Of a stretch of 64,000 nucleotides of DNA, positions 1 through 11,900 are shown piece by piece. The position numbers were made by a program, and so were the translations under genes. The notes under the pieces are model-generated. The model searched no databases and had not been told where the DNA came from. It saw only the letters and a list, made by a program, of their open reading frames with translations. The DNA comes from Arbacia lixula (Eukaryota > Echinodermata > Echinoidea > Arbacioida > Arbaciidae), in contig OZ022584.1 in assembly GCA_963669155.1 (NCBI GenBank), forward strand, positions 12,862,615 through 12,926,614, given 5' to 3'. Position 1 is the stretch's first letter. The number at the start of each line of letters is the position of its first letter.

Positions 1-650
1 ATATTGTTCTGTGTCTTCTTTGTATATTTGATGCAAATGTATCATCCAATACTATGAATAATGATTTAGACAATAATTGACAACGTCTTATTTCATACAT
101 ACACAAAACATCATTATTCATTTGATTTTTTTTTTATTATTGACAAGACAACTTCCTTTAATATTTTATCTTACTTTATTCAAGAAAAAGGTCGCCCGCA
201 AACATATGTACATAAATGTAAATATAGATATTTTCTCTTTACAACTATACCAACACACTATTTATTGAAACACTTGTTGCACCATAATCCAGTTTCATAC
301 ATAACCCACTCACCATGTGGATGTACATAGTAGCTTTAATGATTGGAACGCCCTGGGATCTCCTCTACAGAAATAAACTGCTGTTCTGTTTATTGTGCTA
401 CATGTACATGCTTTGTCAAGTTTCCAATCGACCCGCTCCGTAATTGCCTACAGTTTGCAAGTGCTTTTCGCGCGACACTTCCTCTTCTTTCATAAAGAAA
501 GTGCCCTTTCACAGGCCCCACAAATTCAACTGGTATCGGGCTTGCAGATACAAAAAATAGAGCTTACTTAATTCGATGAGTGGCTCCTCTCAATCCCCTG
601 GTAACAGTTAGTATTAAAGTTTGAAAAAGTTTCAAAATAAGCTACTATAC
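1..650. other. No gene recognised
   Basis: AT-rich sequence with a T-run near 128. No similarity, splice pair or repeat family was recognised in it. Confidence 0.5.
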
Positions 651-652
651 TG

Positions 653-890
653 CTATGCTACTAGTACCACTACTACTGCTACTACTACTACTACTACTAC
701 TAGGACTACTACTCCTATTCCTACTACTATATTACTCCTACACCTACTAATATGACTACTACTTCTACTACTACTACTACTACTACTACAACTACTACTA
801 CTATTATTATTACTCCTACTATTTCTATTACTACATGTACTACTACTACTACTGCTACTACTACTACTTATAATAATAATGATAATGATA
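653..890. repeat. (TAC/CTA)n imperfect microsatellite
   Basis: Interrupted CTA/ACT triplets, changing to TAATAATGATAAT towards 890. It creates poly-Thr and poly-Ser reading frames on the two strands that are not genes. The sequence just after it (about 900-955) contains tttataaagcgc and gcgctttat, resembling the SINE tails elsewhere in the window. Confidence 0.9.
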
Positions 891-1252
891 ATAATAATAC
901 ATACATTTATAAAGCGCAGACAATATTCCATATAGTATATATTCTACTGCGCTTTATATGACTAAAAATGCGTGTTATGAATTAAATAGATATGGTTTGA
1001 GCTTTAGTTTAAAGTTGTTTACTGATGGTGCTTTCCTAACCTCCAGGGGTAAGCTATTCCGGAGCTTGGGCGATATATGCTCCATCACCTAGCGCTACTT
1101 TTCTTTTGAAGGATGGAATCTGTAAAAGCAGAGGATCCGTTGAACTGCGCAAATTGCGACAATGATTACTCGTTTTATACTTCAATAATTCTGTAATGTA
1201 GCCAGGAGCTTTACCAAGCAGTGCTTTTTATGCAATTAGTATGACCAACAAA

Positions 1253-1253
1253 C

Positions 1254-1303
<50 letters not shown>

Positions 1304-1445
1304 TAATAATAATAATAATAATAACAATAATAATAATGATAATAATAATAATAATAATAATAATAATATTGTCCTATGGGAGCCCTACTTTATGGTGAAT
1401 GAGCGCTCTGGTAAAATATTTGAATAAATAAATAAATAAATAAAT
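1253..1445. repeat. (AAT)n microsatellite and (AAAT)n tract
   Basis: AAT triplets with occasional G or C interruptions from 1253 to about 1366, then a short AAAT array at 1425-1445. Simple repeats with no coding content. Confidence 0.9.
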
Positions 1446-1652
1446 GAATACGTATATCAACAACTACATGTCTCATAGGAATGAGATCAGCGCCTTTGTT
1501 CTAATTCCCTCATTCTTCAACCTCTATCCTTTTATTTATGTTTGCCGCCCTCTGTGTTCGGGATCGAATTCAGCTACAATACATCTTATACAACAAGCTT
1601 TCTCATTGGTTGTAAAGTTGCTTATATTACAGCAATTCGTACAGCTACATTA

Positions 1653-2056
1653 CGTACGCGTGGTCTTGTCATTACGCACGCATGGTTCTGTCATAACGTG
1701 CGCGTGGTTCTGTCATTACATACGCCTTGTTTTGGCATAACGTGCGCGTGCTTCTGTCAATGCGTACGCAAAATTTGGTCTATGGTTAACCATTAATGAC
1801 AGAACCACGCGTACGTAATGACAGAACCACGCGTACGTAATGACAGAACCACGCGTATGTAATGACAAAAGCAGGCGTACGTTATGCCAAAACCACGCGT
1901 ACGTTCAGAATGTCAAAGAAGAATAATAGAAAAAGACCATGCGTACGTTATGACAAAACCACGCGTACGTAATGACAGAACCACGCGTACGCTCTGACAG
2001 AACCACGCGTACGCTCTGACAGAACCATGCGTACGTTGTGATTGGCAGGCGTACGG
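1653..2056. repeat. Inverted arrays of a 22-bp CpG-rich minisatellite
   Basis: Left arm (1653-1770): about five units of cgtacgcgtggttctgtcat plus two bases. Right arm (about 1795-2056): about ten units of the reverse complement. The arms meet at a short spacer containing ggttaaccattaatg (about 1771-1795). Most units carry CGTACG or ACGCGT. One right-arm unit is interrupted by about 20 bp near 1915. Head-to-head arrays of this size could fold into a long hairpin. Confidence 0.88.
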
Positions 2057-2099
2057 TCTGGGCACCCGTTTTGGCGGGAACGGCCCACCATACTGAGCT

Positions 2100-2238
2100 A
2101 GCTGTCCCCGCCACCACAAGAGTACTTCCTCCTGATATTGCGTTGTACAGCTAGCTCACGGCTCACCTTACGACGTGTTTTTGCGGATATTAACTTGACG
2201 CTTAGAACTCTGCACTGAGAATTTAACTACTAAATCAG
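2100..2238 (+). other. Possible non-coding 5' exon / promoter-proximal region
   Basis: A segment richer in C, G and CpG follows the 22-bp CpG array and ends in AAATCAG|GTAATT, a fair donor at 2239. Exon 1 needs an upstream leader exon and this is the best-looking candidate in the 5.6 kb available. There is no TATA or other start-site evidence; the true leader exon may lie outside the window. Confidence 0.15.
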
Positions 2239-2239
2239 G

Positions 2240-3330
2240 TAATTTCGAGCTGTCGATTCGATGGAGCCTCATGCAAGTTTTGGAAATGTACGAGTGACTC
2301 TGTCAGAAAATAACTGTAGGCCTAGGCCTAGTTTACAATTGTAATTTGCGAGTTCTGTCAGAACGTTACCTGTGTGGCATGCAACTGTACTTCATGGATT
2401 GCAATGTCATTGTCATTGGATTTGGAGCAAGACTAATGATCATGTTGATATTGTATTTGTAACCATGTGTAACATTAAAAGTAAAATAAATACTATATAG
2501 GACTTAAATTTGCCTATTTTTAACTGCACATACATCTTTCAGTTTCACAGCACTGTGCATCTAGACTATAGACTGCCCAATCATGTCAATCGTGAATGAT
2601 AATTTAATGTTATTGCATGAAGTCTCAAAGTCAAACTTTTCACTCCACCCAGAGGACTCGCTGTAGGCCTACCTACAAGCAGAGAAGAAGAAGTATATAA
2701 AAAGTGTCAAACATTTCTGACTAAAAAGTACACAAATGCTTTAATATGTGAGTAGAGATCGCGCTACAATCAATTTGTGAATATCGTCTTTGAACATGCT
2801 ATATATTCCTATCAAAGTGCCATGCAATAAATGATCGGCTATGTTCATACTTTAGTACTACCTGGTATGTGATTTGCATACGTGCGACTGAATGGGCACA
2901 TAAAATTAGGACAGAAGTCAACCGCCTCAAATGAGGTCAAGAAAGGATTGATCTGTCACTGGATTGTATTTACATAATTAAAGTACAATAAATAGACAGA
3001 TACCTTATAGCTTAAATATGACACTTCAAAGACAGGGTAGCCTACCTTTTACAAAAGTCAGATTCAACATGATGAAACTAGGCATAGATTAGCAGTATAC
3101 CCTATTGATGAAATATCAGTCATACACTGTACGTAACTTCTCAAACATTTTGAGGAAAAGTGAAAAAGTATCCTTGTGTACATTATAAACGCTGCAACCA
3201 TATATAGTCTACTGTCATAAACTGCATTGGATTGCCCAGCAGTGCAGATATACATCAAGGGCCCTCAGCATTTCAAACATTATAGGTTTTCAAACACAAC
3301 AGACAGCAATTATATGTAGTGTCATTAATA
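2240..3330. other. No gene recognised
   Basis: AT-rich upstream sequence; no repeat family copy or splice-flanked coding segment was found. Confidence 0.4.
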
Positions 3331-3400
3331 ATAATAATAATGATACATATAATTTATATAGCGCACTTTCCATCTTTATTAGATGCTCAAGGCGCTTCAG
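3331..3400 (-). repeat. SINE 3'-tail fragment
   Basis: An ATAATAATAATGATA run followed by tttatatagcgc and caaggcgctt is the reverse-complement form of the tail seen on the full SINE at 32120. A short GA run follows. Only the tail is present. Confidence 0.5.
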
Positions 3401-4000
3401 AGAGAGAGAGAGAAAAAAAATACAATACAATATTATATGGAATATTCTTTATGACTACTTTCTCTTACGATGAGGGTATTGCAGCTGGCTACCTGGTACA
3501 GACCCTTTTTTCATTCCTAAAGGAGACATGTCCAGCTATTAAAGTATATTGACTCTCCTACATAATCTCTTCCAGCAGGTGTGCCAAGCAGGAAAGCCCC
3601 ATCTTGAGTAGCCTTTGGTCGAGTCCTCGCTCGCCGAACAAGGTTTGAAAAAAGACTAAAGCAGTGTGCGTTTACGGTAGTGATCGCGCGAGCGAGCTGC
3701 CTTGGCAGCGAGGCCTTTGCTAACTTGAAAAGCTTATTATATATTTGCATATGTCCGAGGGTATTACATATGCAGCAGCTATTGACGATCGCGACCAATC
3801 GTAATTGTTTTTATCGTGATATTTTACGTAGATTCGTTCATTGTATAGTGGGGGTGTTGTTATTCCAATGTACTTAATAATCAATGAATTCTGGTACAAA
3901 TTTCAATAAAACATAATTTTTTTACATAAATATATTTGAAGTATGACTAACGTATTCATAACTTTGTTGTCTAGATAATTTTGGAAAAAAAATATTCTCC

Positions 4001-4411
4001 TTAGTTATTCCTTCTACCCTGCGTATAATGGATCACTTCAATTGACAGAGCAGCGCGACTGCAAGTAGTACCTCCCGCAGAAGTCAGGCCAGTTTCGCCA
4101 GGGAATGCCGATGGGATTTGTGTGCTTGCAGCACTGGCAGCGACAGAGGCTGTGCGTAGAAAGTCCTTGCACAGCGGAATGGCTTGAAAAATTGCAGATT
4201 TGCCATAGCCAGTTGGAAGATTGACAAAAAGATCTTCACCTCTCAATGCTGATCGTATAGCTTTCGTCTGCAAATTCTTAATATTTGACAATTTTAACCT
4301 TCCAGCTGCATATTCAATGCTTTTTGATACGATGTCTTCTTCGAATTCGCCGCCAGCCATGTTCGTTTTTCGAGCGAGCAAAGATGATCGATCAATCAAG
4401 GCTGAATTCAT
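4001..4411 (-). pseudogene. RecQ-like DNA helicase N-terminal fragment
   Basis: The minus-strand frame, probably beginning at the inner methionine MAGGEFEED (4360), reads through a Q-motif-like segment (LSNIKNLQTKAIRSALRGED) and a helicase motif I (LPTGYGKSAIFQAIPL). These are typical of RecQ-family superfamily 2 helicases. After FLRTASVAASAASTQ the sequence loses helicase character and stops at 4001, with no motifs Ia-VI. It is a truncated copy, probably carried by a mobile element or retrocopied; single-exon RecQ-like fragments are common in marine invertebrate genomes. It is on the opposite strand to TAPP. Confidence 0.55.
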
Positions 4412-5116
4412 GCATATTCATGATTTTTCTCAAATAGTCTACTCTGATTGGTTTATTGGATTAGAAGGTGTGGTTTGGCTGGCTTCCTGGCGAAGCTACT
4501 TTGCATCTCATTATCTACCGATTTGGTAGCGGACGTATAATACGAAACAAAAGAATTAAACTGCAAGTTCGTAAAGGCCTCGGCGCTGAAGCGCCTCGCA
4601 TGATAGTCTTATGTATGCAGACTCGTTCGGCACATTTTGGGGTATAACAGCGCCGAATGCCTTGGCTAAAGGCTACATCTTGAGGTGAACACTGAAGAGG
4701 CCATACTCTACAGTCAGACTCCAGACGCTTCTTGAGATATGCTCGGAGAGACAGACAGTGCCTTATTAGCTATTACCTACTGTCATAATCAGGATGGAGA
4801 TAGCTCTGTACTTATTTCGACATTTAAAGACAGGCTGTCCAAATTGCAAAAGTCATGACACTCGGCAGGAATCACTCAGTTTAACATAACGCTAACATGT
4901 AAAATCTCACAGTCCTAGCTTCACAAACATTCTCAGGAAAAATTAAAAAGTATCCTTGTTTATGTTTGAAACGCATCAATTCTAGTCTACATTCATAATC
5001 GGAATGTCTTTGTCAGTGTGCGATGCAGGCTTTCTTCCATTGAATGCATGCAATATGTGGCGGACCCGTGCGAACAAAAGCCCACAGCAATTTACGTTCT
5101 CGAGGTTTCGGAAGAC

Positions 5117-5283
5117 CCGCCCCAAAACCTGAAAATCTAGCGATGGCTGTAATTTCCTTAAAAGTCAGATTCCAGTACTATTATTGGTACAGAAAAGTTC
5201 TGATACAGTATCTACTTCCATTTTCAATGTTTTTACAAAAAAAAAAAAAAATAACATGCAAAAGGGACATCCTGTCTTTTTGA
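5117..5283. repeat. Dispersed repeat family F, copy 1
   Basis: The stretch from the acccgcccc word to the gggacatcctgtc word is closely matched at 22941-23105, sharing aaagtcagattccag and gttctgatacagtatct with scattered substitutions. An A-run separates the halves. No coding content. Confidence 0.7.
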
Positions 5284-5404
5284 GCTTGTTTCCATTCTGA
5301 ATTGTGCCTTTCATAATTAGCCGTCTTTCTCAGTCAGGGCAATCTATGACTTCAGAAGCAGAGCAGAATGATCCAAATGTACTTGGAATCAAGAAACATT
5401 GTTT

Positions 5405-5600
5405 TTTTTTCTGCATCTCTCTGTTGATCCCTTTCTCTATCTTCGTTTCTCCCTTGTCCTCCTCCGTTCTCTCTCTCTCGCTCTGTCTCTGTCTCTCTCT
5501 CGTCTTTCTCCTATCTCTCCTTCTCTCTCTTCCTATCTCTATCTTCTGCCTGTCTTTCTCCTCTTTCTCTCCCACTCCCCCTCCCCTCCCATCCTACCTC
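5405..5600. repeat. CT-rich low-complexity tract before exon 1
   Basis: A nearly pure pyrimidine stretch (TCTC, CCTC and TTTC words) runs into the exon 1 acceptor at 5605. It acts as an unusually long polypyrimidine tract and yields artefactual Ser/Leu-rich frames. Confidence 0.85.
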
Positions 5601-5605
5601 GGCAG

Positions 5606-5754
5606 GCGGCACCATGCCGTACCTAGACATCCAGGGCAGAGTCTGCGGCTTCATGAACTTGGAGCAAGATGAGGACAGCGGGCGTTTCTTCAGACGATAC
5701 TTCGTCATCTCTCCAGAGGATGGCTGTCTGCTCTGCTACATGGACAACCCCATG
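5606..5754 (+). CDS. PLEKHA1: TAPP exon 1 (start codon, PH1 strands 1-3)
   Basis: The ATG at 5614 sits in an ACCATGC context and opens MPYLDIQGRVCGF, which matches the family N-terminus MPYVDRQNRICGF almost residue for residue. The exon encodes 47 residues, ending CYMDNPM before a GTGAGT donor at 5755. Only 8 nt of leader precede the ATG, after a cggcag acceptor ending at 5605 with a very long CT-rich tract upstream, so at least one further non-coding 5' exon must exist. SGRFFRRYF is the PH beta-2 strand. The last 15 coding bases and the donor are repeated several times downstream (5824-6330). Confidence 0.93.
5611..5617 (+). promoter_or_regulatory. PLEKHA1: Translation start context of TAPP
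   Basis: ACCATGC around 5614 has A at -3, the main feature of a good eukaryotic initiation context. It is the first ATG after the splice acceptor at 5605, and the N-terminal residues match the family start, so the start choice is firm. Confidence 0.8.
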
Positions 5755-7451
5755 GTGAGTGCTTCACCCCCTATCCTCTCCCTCCTGAATGCCTTGAAAC
5801 ACCTCCCCACCCCCCCCCCCCCCATGGACAACCCCATGATTAGTGCTTCACCCCCTATCCTCTCCCTCCTGAATGCCTTGAAACACCTCCCCACCCCCCC
5901 CCCATGGACAACCCCATGATGAGTGCTTCACCCCCTATCCTCCCCCTCCTGAATGCCTTGAAACACCTCCCCACCCCTCCCCCCACGGACAACCCCATGG
6001 TGAGTGCTTCACCCCCTATCCTCTCCCTCCTGAATGCCTTCACACACCTCACTTCACCCCCCCCCCCCCTCCCCCCATGGACAACCCCATGTTGAGTGGT
6101 TTACCCCCTATCTCCATTCTGAATACCTTCAAACACCTCACCACCCCCCCCCCCCCCCCCTCACATGGACAACTACATGGGTCATGGGGAGTTCTTCACC
6201 CCTACACTCTCCATCCTGAATGCCCTCACACACCTCTTCCCCCCCCCCCTCCTTCCATCCCCCCTCCCCCAAGGGATAGCTAATGTACCTGCTCTGAATA
6301 ACCCTATGGTGAGTGCCAGACCCTCTATTACCCTCAGGCGTGTTTGTGAAGTCAAATTAGTGATNNNNNNNNNNNNNNNNNNNNNNNNNNNNNNNNNNNN
6401 NNNNNNNNNNNNNNNNNNNNNNNNNNNNNNNNNNNNNNNNNNNNNNNNNNNNNNNNNNNNNNNNNNNNNNNNNNNNNNNNNNNNNNNNNNNNNNNNNNNN
6501 NNNNNNNNNNNNNNNNNNNNNNNNNNNNNNNNNNNNNNNNNNNNNNNNNNNNNNNNNNNNNNNNTTATTAAATTATAAAACGCATAAGAAAAAAAAATTG
6601 TTCTACAGAAGGAATCATCTCCAAAGTTTGGTAATTACTTATAAAATTAGGATTTCTCACATGCATAATAACCACATAGATGCTGTAACAAAGACTAATA
6701 CTTTTTTCGTAGTACGAAAAAAGTCGGTTTGAAATTTAACTGCTAATATTTTTACATCTAGTGAAAGCTTCAACATGCTATATTCTTAGAAATGGTCTGA
6801 ATCACACTTTCTTCAATTTACGATCATGATAGACGATTTAAAATTTTAAGCTTGCAAAAGGGACGGACAATCTTTAAATATAGGTGTCCCTTATGCAGGT
6901 CAAAAAAATAAAATATTGTCAAAACCATGGAAAATATAGTAGAACTTCCCTCCCAATAATAGAACTTGGAAGTGATTTTTGGCAAATTATAGCGATCAGT
7001 AGATTTTGAGGTTTGGGGCCGTTTTTCCGAAACCTATAGCCTCGAGACTGGAGACCGTTGTACGTTATGCTCCGGCAGCTCTGCATCTGTCCACTCGATG
7101 TGCGTTCAATGGGAGCAATGCCCGCAAACGCATGCTGAAAGTGACAATACGATTACGAATGAAGACCATGCTCACTGGGGTTCAAACATAAACAAACAAT
7201 AGCTTATGGCGGTTGAATGCATAATGTACTCGACAAGTATGTGCTGTTTGTGGGAGTTGCATTTAGATCTACTAGGAAGGGTTCTGCCTTTCGCAGCTCA
7301 AACCTTGGTTTATTTTTTTTCTAAGTAGAGGAGGGGGTGTACATGCTATCTTGCCATGGACTTCTCACTTGTTGAGTGATTCTCTTCATCTGATAGCTAC
7401 TTGTGATAAGCCAGAGAGAGAGAGAGAGAGACAGACAGAGAGATGGAGAGA

Positions 7452-7522
<71 letters not shown>

Positions 7523-7525
7523 GAG

Positions 7526-7573
<48 letters not shown>

Positions 7574-8848
7574 GGGATGGCGAGAAAGAGAGGGAGGTAG
7601 CGAAAGCAGTAGAAGAATCCCGGATACTGTATAGAAGGTAACAGGTGATCCCCTTGATCTGGGAGGGGCATCTTTGATACCTCTTAGAGTGCAGTTTGGA
7701 GCTGTACAAGGTAAGCCTAAAATCTGAGTAATGAACAGAGACTGTCTTATGTTTAAATAAGTCTTGAAACCCTATCATGGATTATTAACGAGCTGTAGAT
7801 TGCCTTGTCGGTGATACATGTACGGTAAGCAGGTTAGTAGGAGGGGGGTCCTGGATGCATCCAGCATAGATTCAAGTGATGCTTAAAGGGATAGTTCACC
7901 CTGTAATTTTATTGGTTTCAATAAAAGGAAACATGTGAAAGAAACATATTAGTGAAGGTTTGATGAAAATAGGTCAGAGGAAAAGAAAGTTATTTGATTT
8001 AAATTTTTTATTTGTGACATCACGCGTGAGGTGCTCTTCCATATGTTGTGTACAATTTTTTTTGAAAATGTGCATTTTCTCAAAATGATATGCATCCTTT
8101 TATGGTTTTACCTGTGCATTTGAAACATTATTAGAAATAATAAATAAAATTTTTACACACATACCTGTTCAGAAAAAAAAAAATCATTCATTGTCAAAAA
8201 CAGAAAAAAAGCAATTTATGGAATTAATTTGTACACAACATATGGGAGAGCACCTTGTATGTATGTGACGTCACAAAATCAAAACTTTCAAAATCTAAGA
8301 ACTTTCTTTTCCTTTGACAAATTTTCATCTAACTTTCACTTCATATGTTTCTTTCATGTGTCTGCTCTTATTGAAATAAACATAATTCCAGGGTGAACTA
8401 TCCCTTTAAGAGTAGGGGGGTGTGAGTCATGTGAGCACAGGATGGGTGTGGCGTCACATTGCCCTCCCCTCACAGGTCCTTAGCATGAGCCTCCTCAGAC
8501 ACCGTCTCAGCGCACCCTGAGCCGCTCAGCATGGTCTCAAGGTGGATCAGCCCAGGTCCAATATATAGACTGGCTTCTAGGCGCTTGGCATTTGTAATCG
8601 AAAACTATAATTGAGTAAGGTATTGACATTAAAACTTCTCTCATAGTCCTCCATCCCAATAGTCTCTTTTTAAGGTGTACCTGTTTGAAAAATGTGCAGT
8701 TCTGTTCTTTTGTACAATTGATAAAAAAAACAACTTTTGACACTTTTGAAAAGTGATTAAAAAATAAGTTACAACTTAAATCAAGCTGAAATTTAAACAT
8801 AAATTCAAATGATGTCAAATATTTTAGAACCAGGTTTGTGACATTTTA

Positions 8849-8912
<64 letters not shown>

Positions 8913-8923
8913 CATTATTATTA

Positions 8924-8989
<66 letters not shown>

Positions 8990-11900
8990 CATTATTATTA
9001 TAGGGTCAATCCAGATCAAATCAACCATGGTGTTAACCCAACCCACTTCAATTTCTTAAACTCGCATTTAATGTTCCCCCAACCGGTTCCCATGGTAAAT
9101 GGGATTATGATAGTACTGTATTGGTAGTTACTTGTGGATTAACAGGTGTGATGCACAAGGTTTCTACATACTGTCATACTAACTCTGCTCTGCAGAATTC
9201 ATTCATTGATTGATGCTGGCTGTGATGTATCTTCAAATGTGTCACCAAATAACACAGGGAAATAACTAAGTACATAAAACTTTAATGGTCTTTAGAAATT
9301 TTCACCCAAGAGCAAGCAGGAAGTTCTTTGTGTGATGAACAAATGTCCTTTTCTGCTCCAGGTTGGTGAAAAACTCCCGGATCATTTCTATTATCAGAGG
9401 ATCAGGGTATGGGATGTAGCAAAGCGAAGCTAGCCATAGACGTTATACCATCAAAAGAAAATAGACACAAAGGTGTGTCTTCATTAGCCCGATCAGACGA
9501 AATAGCGAGCTATTTTTCTGATCCGGGGAACTAGCCTGAAGTTGCAATCGCGTCTTCATTAGCTCGAAACTCGGGATACGTAAGCTCGAGCTCGGGTTGC
9601 ATAAGTTATCCCGAGTTTCGCACATACCAGCAGTGTGCGACAGGAATAGGCCATGACCGCATGGCTTCGGTTGTGAGCTCGCATTCACGCACGTGTAAAA
9701 ACCTATTACGTAAGCAATGCCTCATGGGCGCTGATGCATGCCGGGATCGAGAAATTTTCAGGCTAATGAAGATGCTCCGAACTAGCTCGAGCTATTTCGC
9801 GACCTAGCTCGAGCTAGCTCCATCTAGCCCAAGATTTCTTGGGAAATTTTCTCTACCAAATAGCTCATTATTTTGCCTGATCTGGCTAATGAAGACGCAA
9901 ATAGGTAGCTATTTCGCGATCTGGCTAGCTAACCCGATCTGAACAAGCTCGCTATTTTACCCAGCTCGAGCTAATGAAGATGCACCTTATGAGCGTCCGT
10001 GCAGTCACAGGTTTTCATGTACTTTACGGACCTCATTTGCTGCATACACAGCATGTTGTCGTATTGAGGTTCGTCGGGCGGCAGGATGCAACTTAATGTG
10101 GGCGAGATAGCGCACAGACACTCAAATTGAATGATTCTGGTGTTGGTTCCTACGGTTGCAAACTGATAAAAATGTGGAACTAGGCATGGATTTTGCAGCT
10201 AGTCTCAACAGCAAACTAATGATATAGTTATCATTACCCCACAAGAAAGCCAACTACAAAATATGAAATTTATTGAATGGAAATTTTTATCCAAATTGAC
10301 ACCATGTGGCTGTCAATGTTTGGGCATGGTTTGGGGGGGGGGGGGGGGGGGAGAAAGTGTAGACCGAGCATAGACGGACCCAGTAAAGAAAGAGTTATTA
10401 TAGAAATGCTGATAAACTTTTAAAGATCAATTTCTATGCTTTTACAGTTTTTGCTTCCATACAGAGTTATGCACAATACTGTCTCTGTATACATAGTGCA
10501 TTTACGTGTATAGTCACAGTTCTGTGTTTGAACTTTGAACAGTCATTCATGGGCTTCTGCTTCAGGCGGAAGTTTTTAATGAAAATAGTTCCATCTCAAA
10601 CACGAACCAGAAACTTACATGCACGTATGGATGTTAAAGATAACTTTTCACTACATCCCATCATGAATTAACATCCTGCATCAACTAGTGGATAAATGCA
10701 CACAAGGAAAGAGAGGACATACTGGATACGTTTGGGCATTCCGTGCCACCAGCTCTAGACCTCCCATCGATATTTTGTCTTTTTCATCATTCGCTGTTTG
10801 ACCACTTCCGTAGTGAACTCATAGGGACCTCCTGAATCTTATTTTTAAATCTGAGTGATTGCGGCATTATTCCTGGATTCGTTTTGGCAGAGGGCTTCAT
10901 GCGGGGTAACCTTAGACAGGAAGTGGAGCCCAAAGAGGGGGATAATTATATCCACTTGTCCGTGAGATTTAGAGGTTTCGAGGGAAGAGGAGGTACGGAG
11001 AAGGAGGCAGAACGTGAGAGAGGGGGATATATATGGAGAATGGTGAAGTGTGAGAGAAAGATGAGGAAGGGGTAGATTGAGAGAGGAAGTGGGGGAAAAG
11101 GGAAATGGGAGAGTTAGAGCTATAAACTCTAAAGAGAGAATGGTGGGATATATATTGCAGAAGGACAAACAAGACAGAAAGAGGGTGAGGGTGAAGAAAA
11201 AGGACAGGCGAGAGAGAGATAGATGGTTTTTTATACAAGCAGAAACGTGACAGAATCATAAACAAAAGTTAGATGAAAATCTGTCAGAGGATAAGAAAGT
11301 TACGATTGTTTGAAATTTTGATATTTTGACGCTTTCCCATATTTTTTGTGTATTAATTTTTTGAAAATGTTGATTTTGTCAACAGTATATGCATTGCTTT
11401 ACTTGTGCCTTTGATACATCATTAGAAACAAGTTTTTACACATGTACCTTGAAAAAAATGATTCCTTCATCAAAAATAGAAAAACAGCAATTTATGGAAT
11501 CATACAGCACACAACATATGGGAGAGCACCTTGCACGTGACATCACAAAATCCAAATTTTACAAGATCATAACTTTCTTATCTTTTGACAGATTTTCGTC
11601 AAACCATCCCTAATACATGTATGTTTCTTTCATGTTTCTGCTTTTATTGAAACCAATTCAGGGTGAACTATCCCTTTAATAAGTGAAAACAGTATTCCAG
11701 TAGTTGAATTGGTTAGAATCTTGGACTGTCTTTATGATCACTTTGTCCCAGTCTACGTAGGAGGGATGGGAAGGGGGAAAGGGGAAAGGGAAGGGGAAGG
11801 ATGTGGTTTACAGGATAACACGATGACTGATTCTTGTATTTTTGTCCCACAGTGTTGACTGTTTACCCTCTGTCTCCCATGGCAACCACCATCCATTTAT

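Noticed and set aside
653..961. Poly-Ser and poly-Thr reading frames
   Set aside because: They are translations of the CTA/ACT microsatellite on both strands.
1653..2056. CRISPR-like array of short repeats
   Set aside because: Units are directly abutting with no unique spacers, in two orientations, in a eukaryotic genome; this is a minisatellite.
3517..3798. 93-codon minus-strand frame
   Set aside because: No domain recognised, and composition resembles flanking non-coding sequence.
5304..5708. Ser/Leu-rich and Glu/Arg-rich frames around exon 1
   Set aside because: Artefacts of the CT-rich tract; only the frame from 5614 has family similarity.
5755..6290. Pro-rich frames such as those repeating MDNPM with poly-Pro
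   Set aside because: Translations of the exon 1 donor minisatellite beyond the true GTGAGT donor.
7321..7778. Poly-SL and poly-ER frames
   Set aside because: Both strands of a GA microsatellite.
8838..9127. Poly-Tyr / poly-Ile / poly-Leu frames
   Set aside because: The TTA microsatellite read in different frames.
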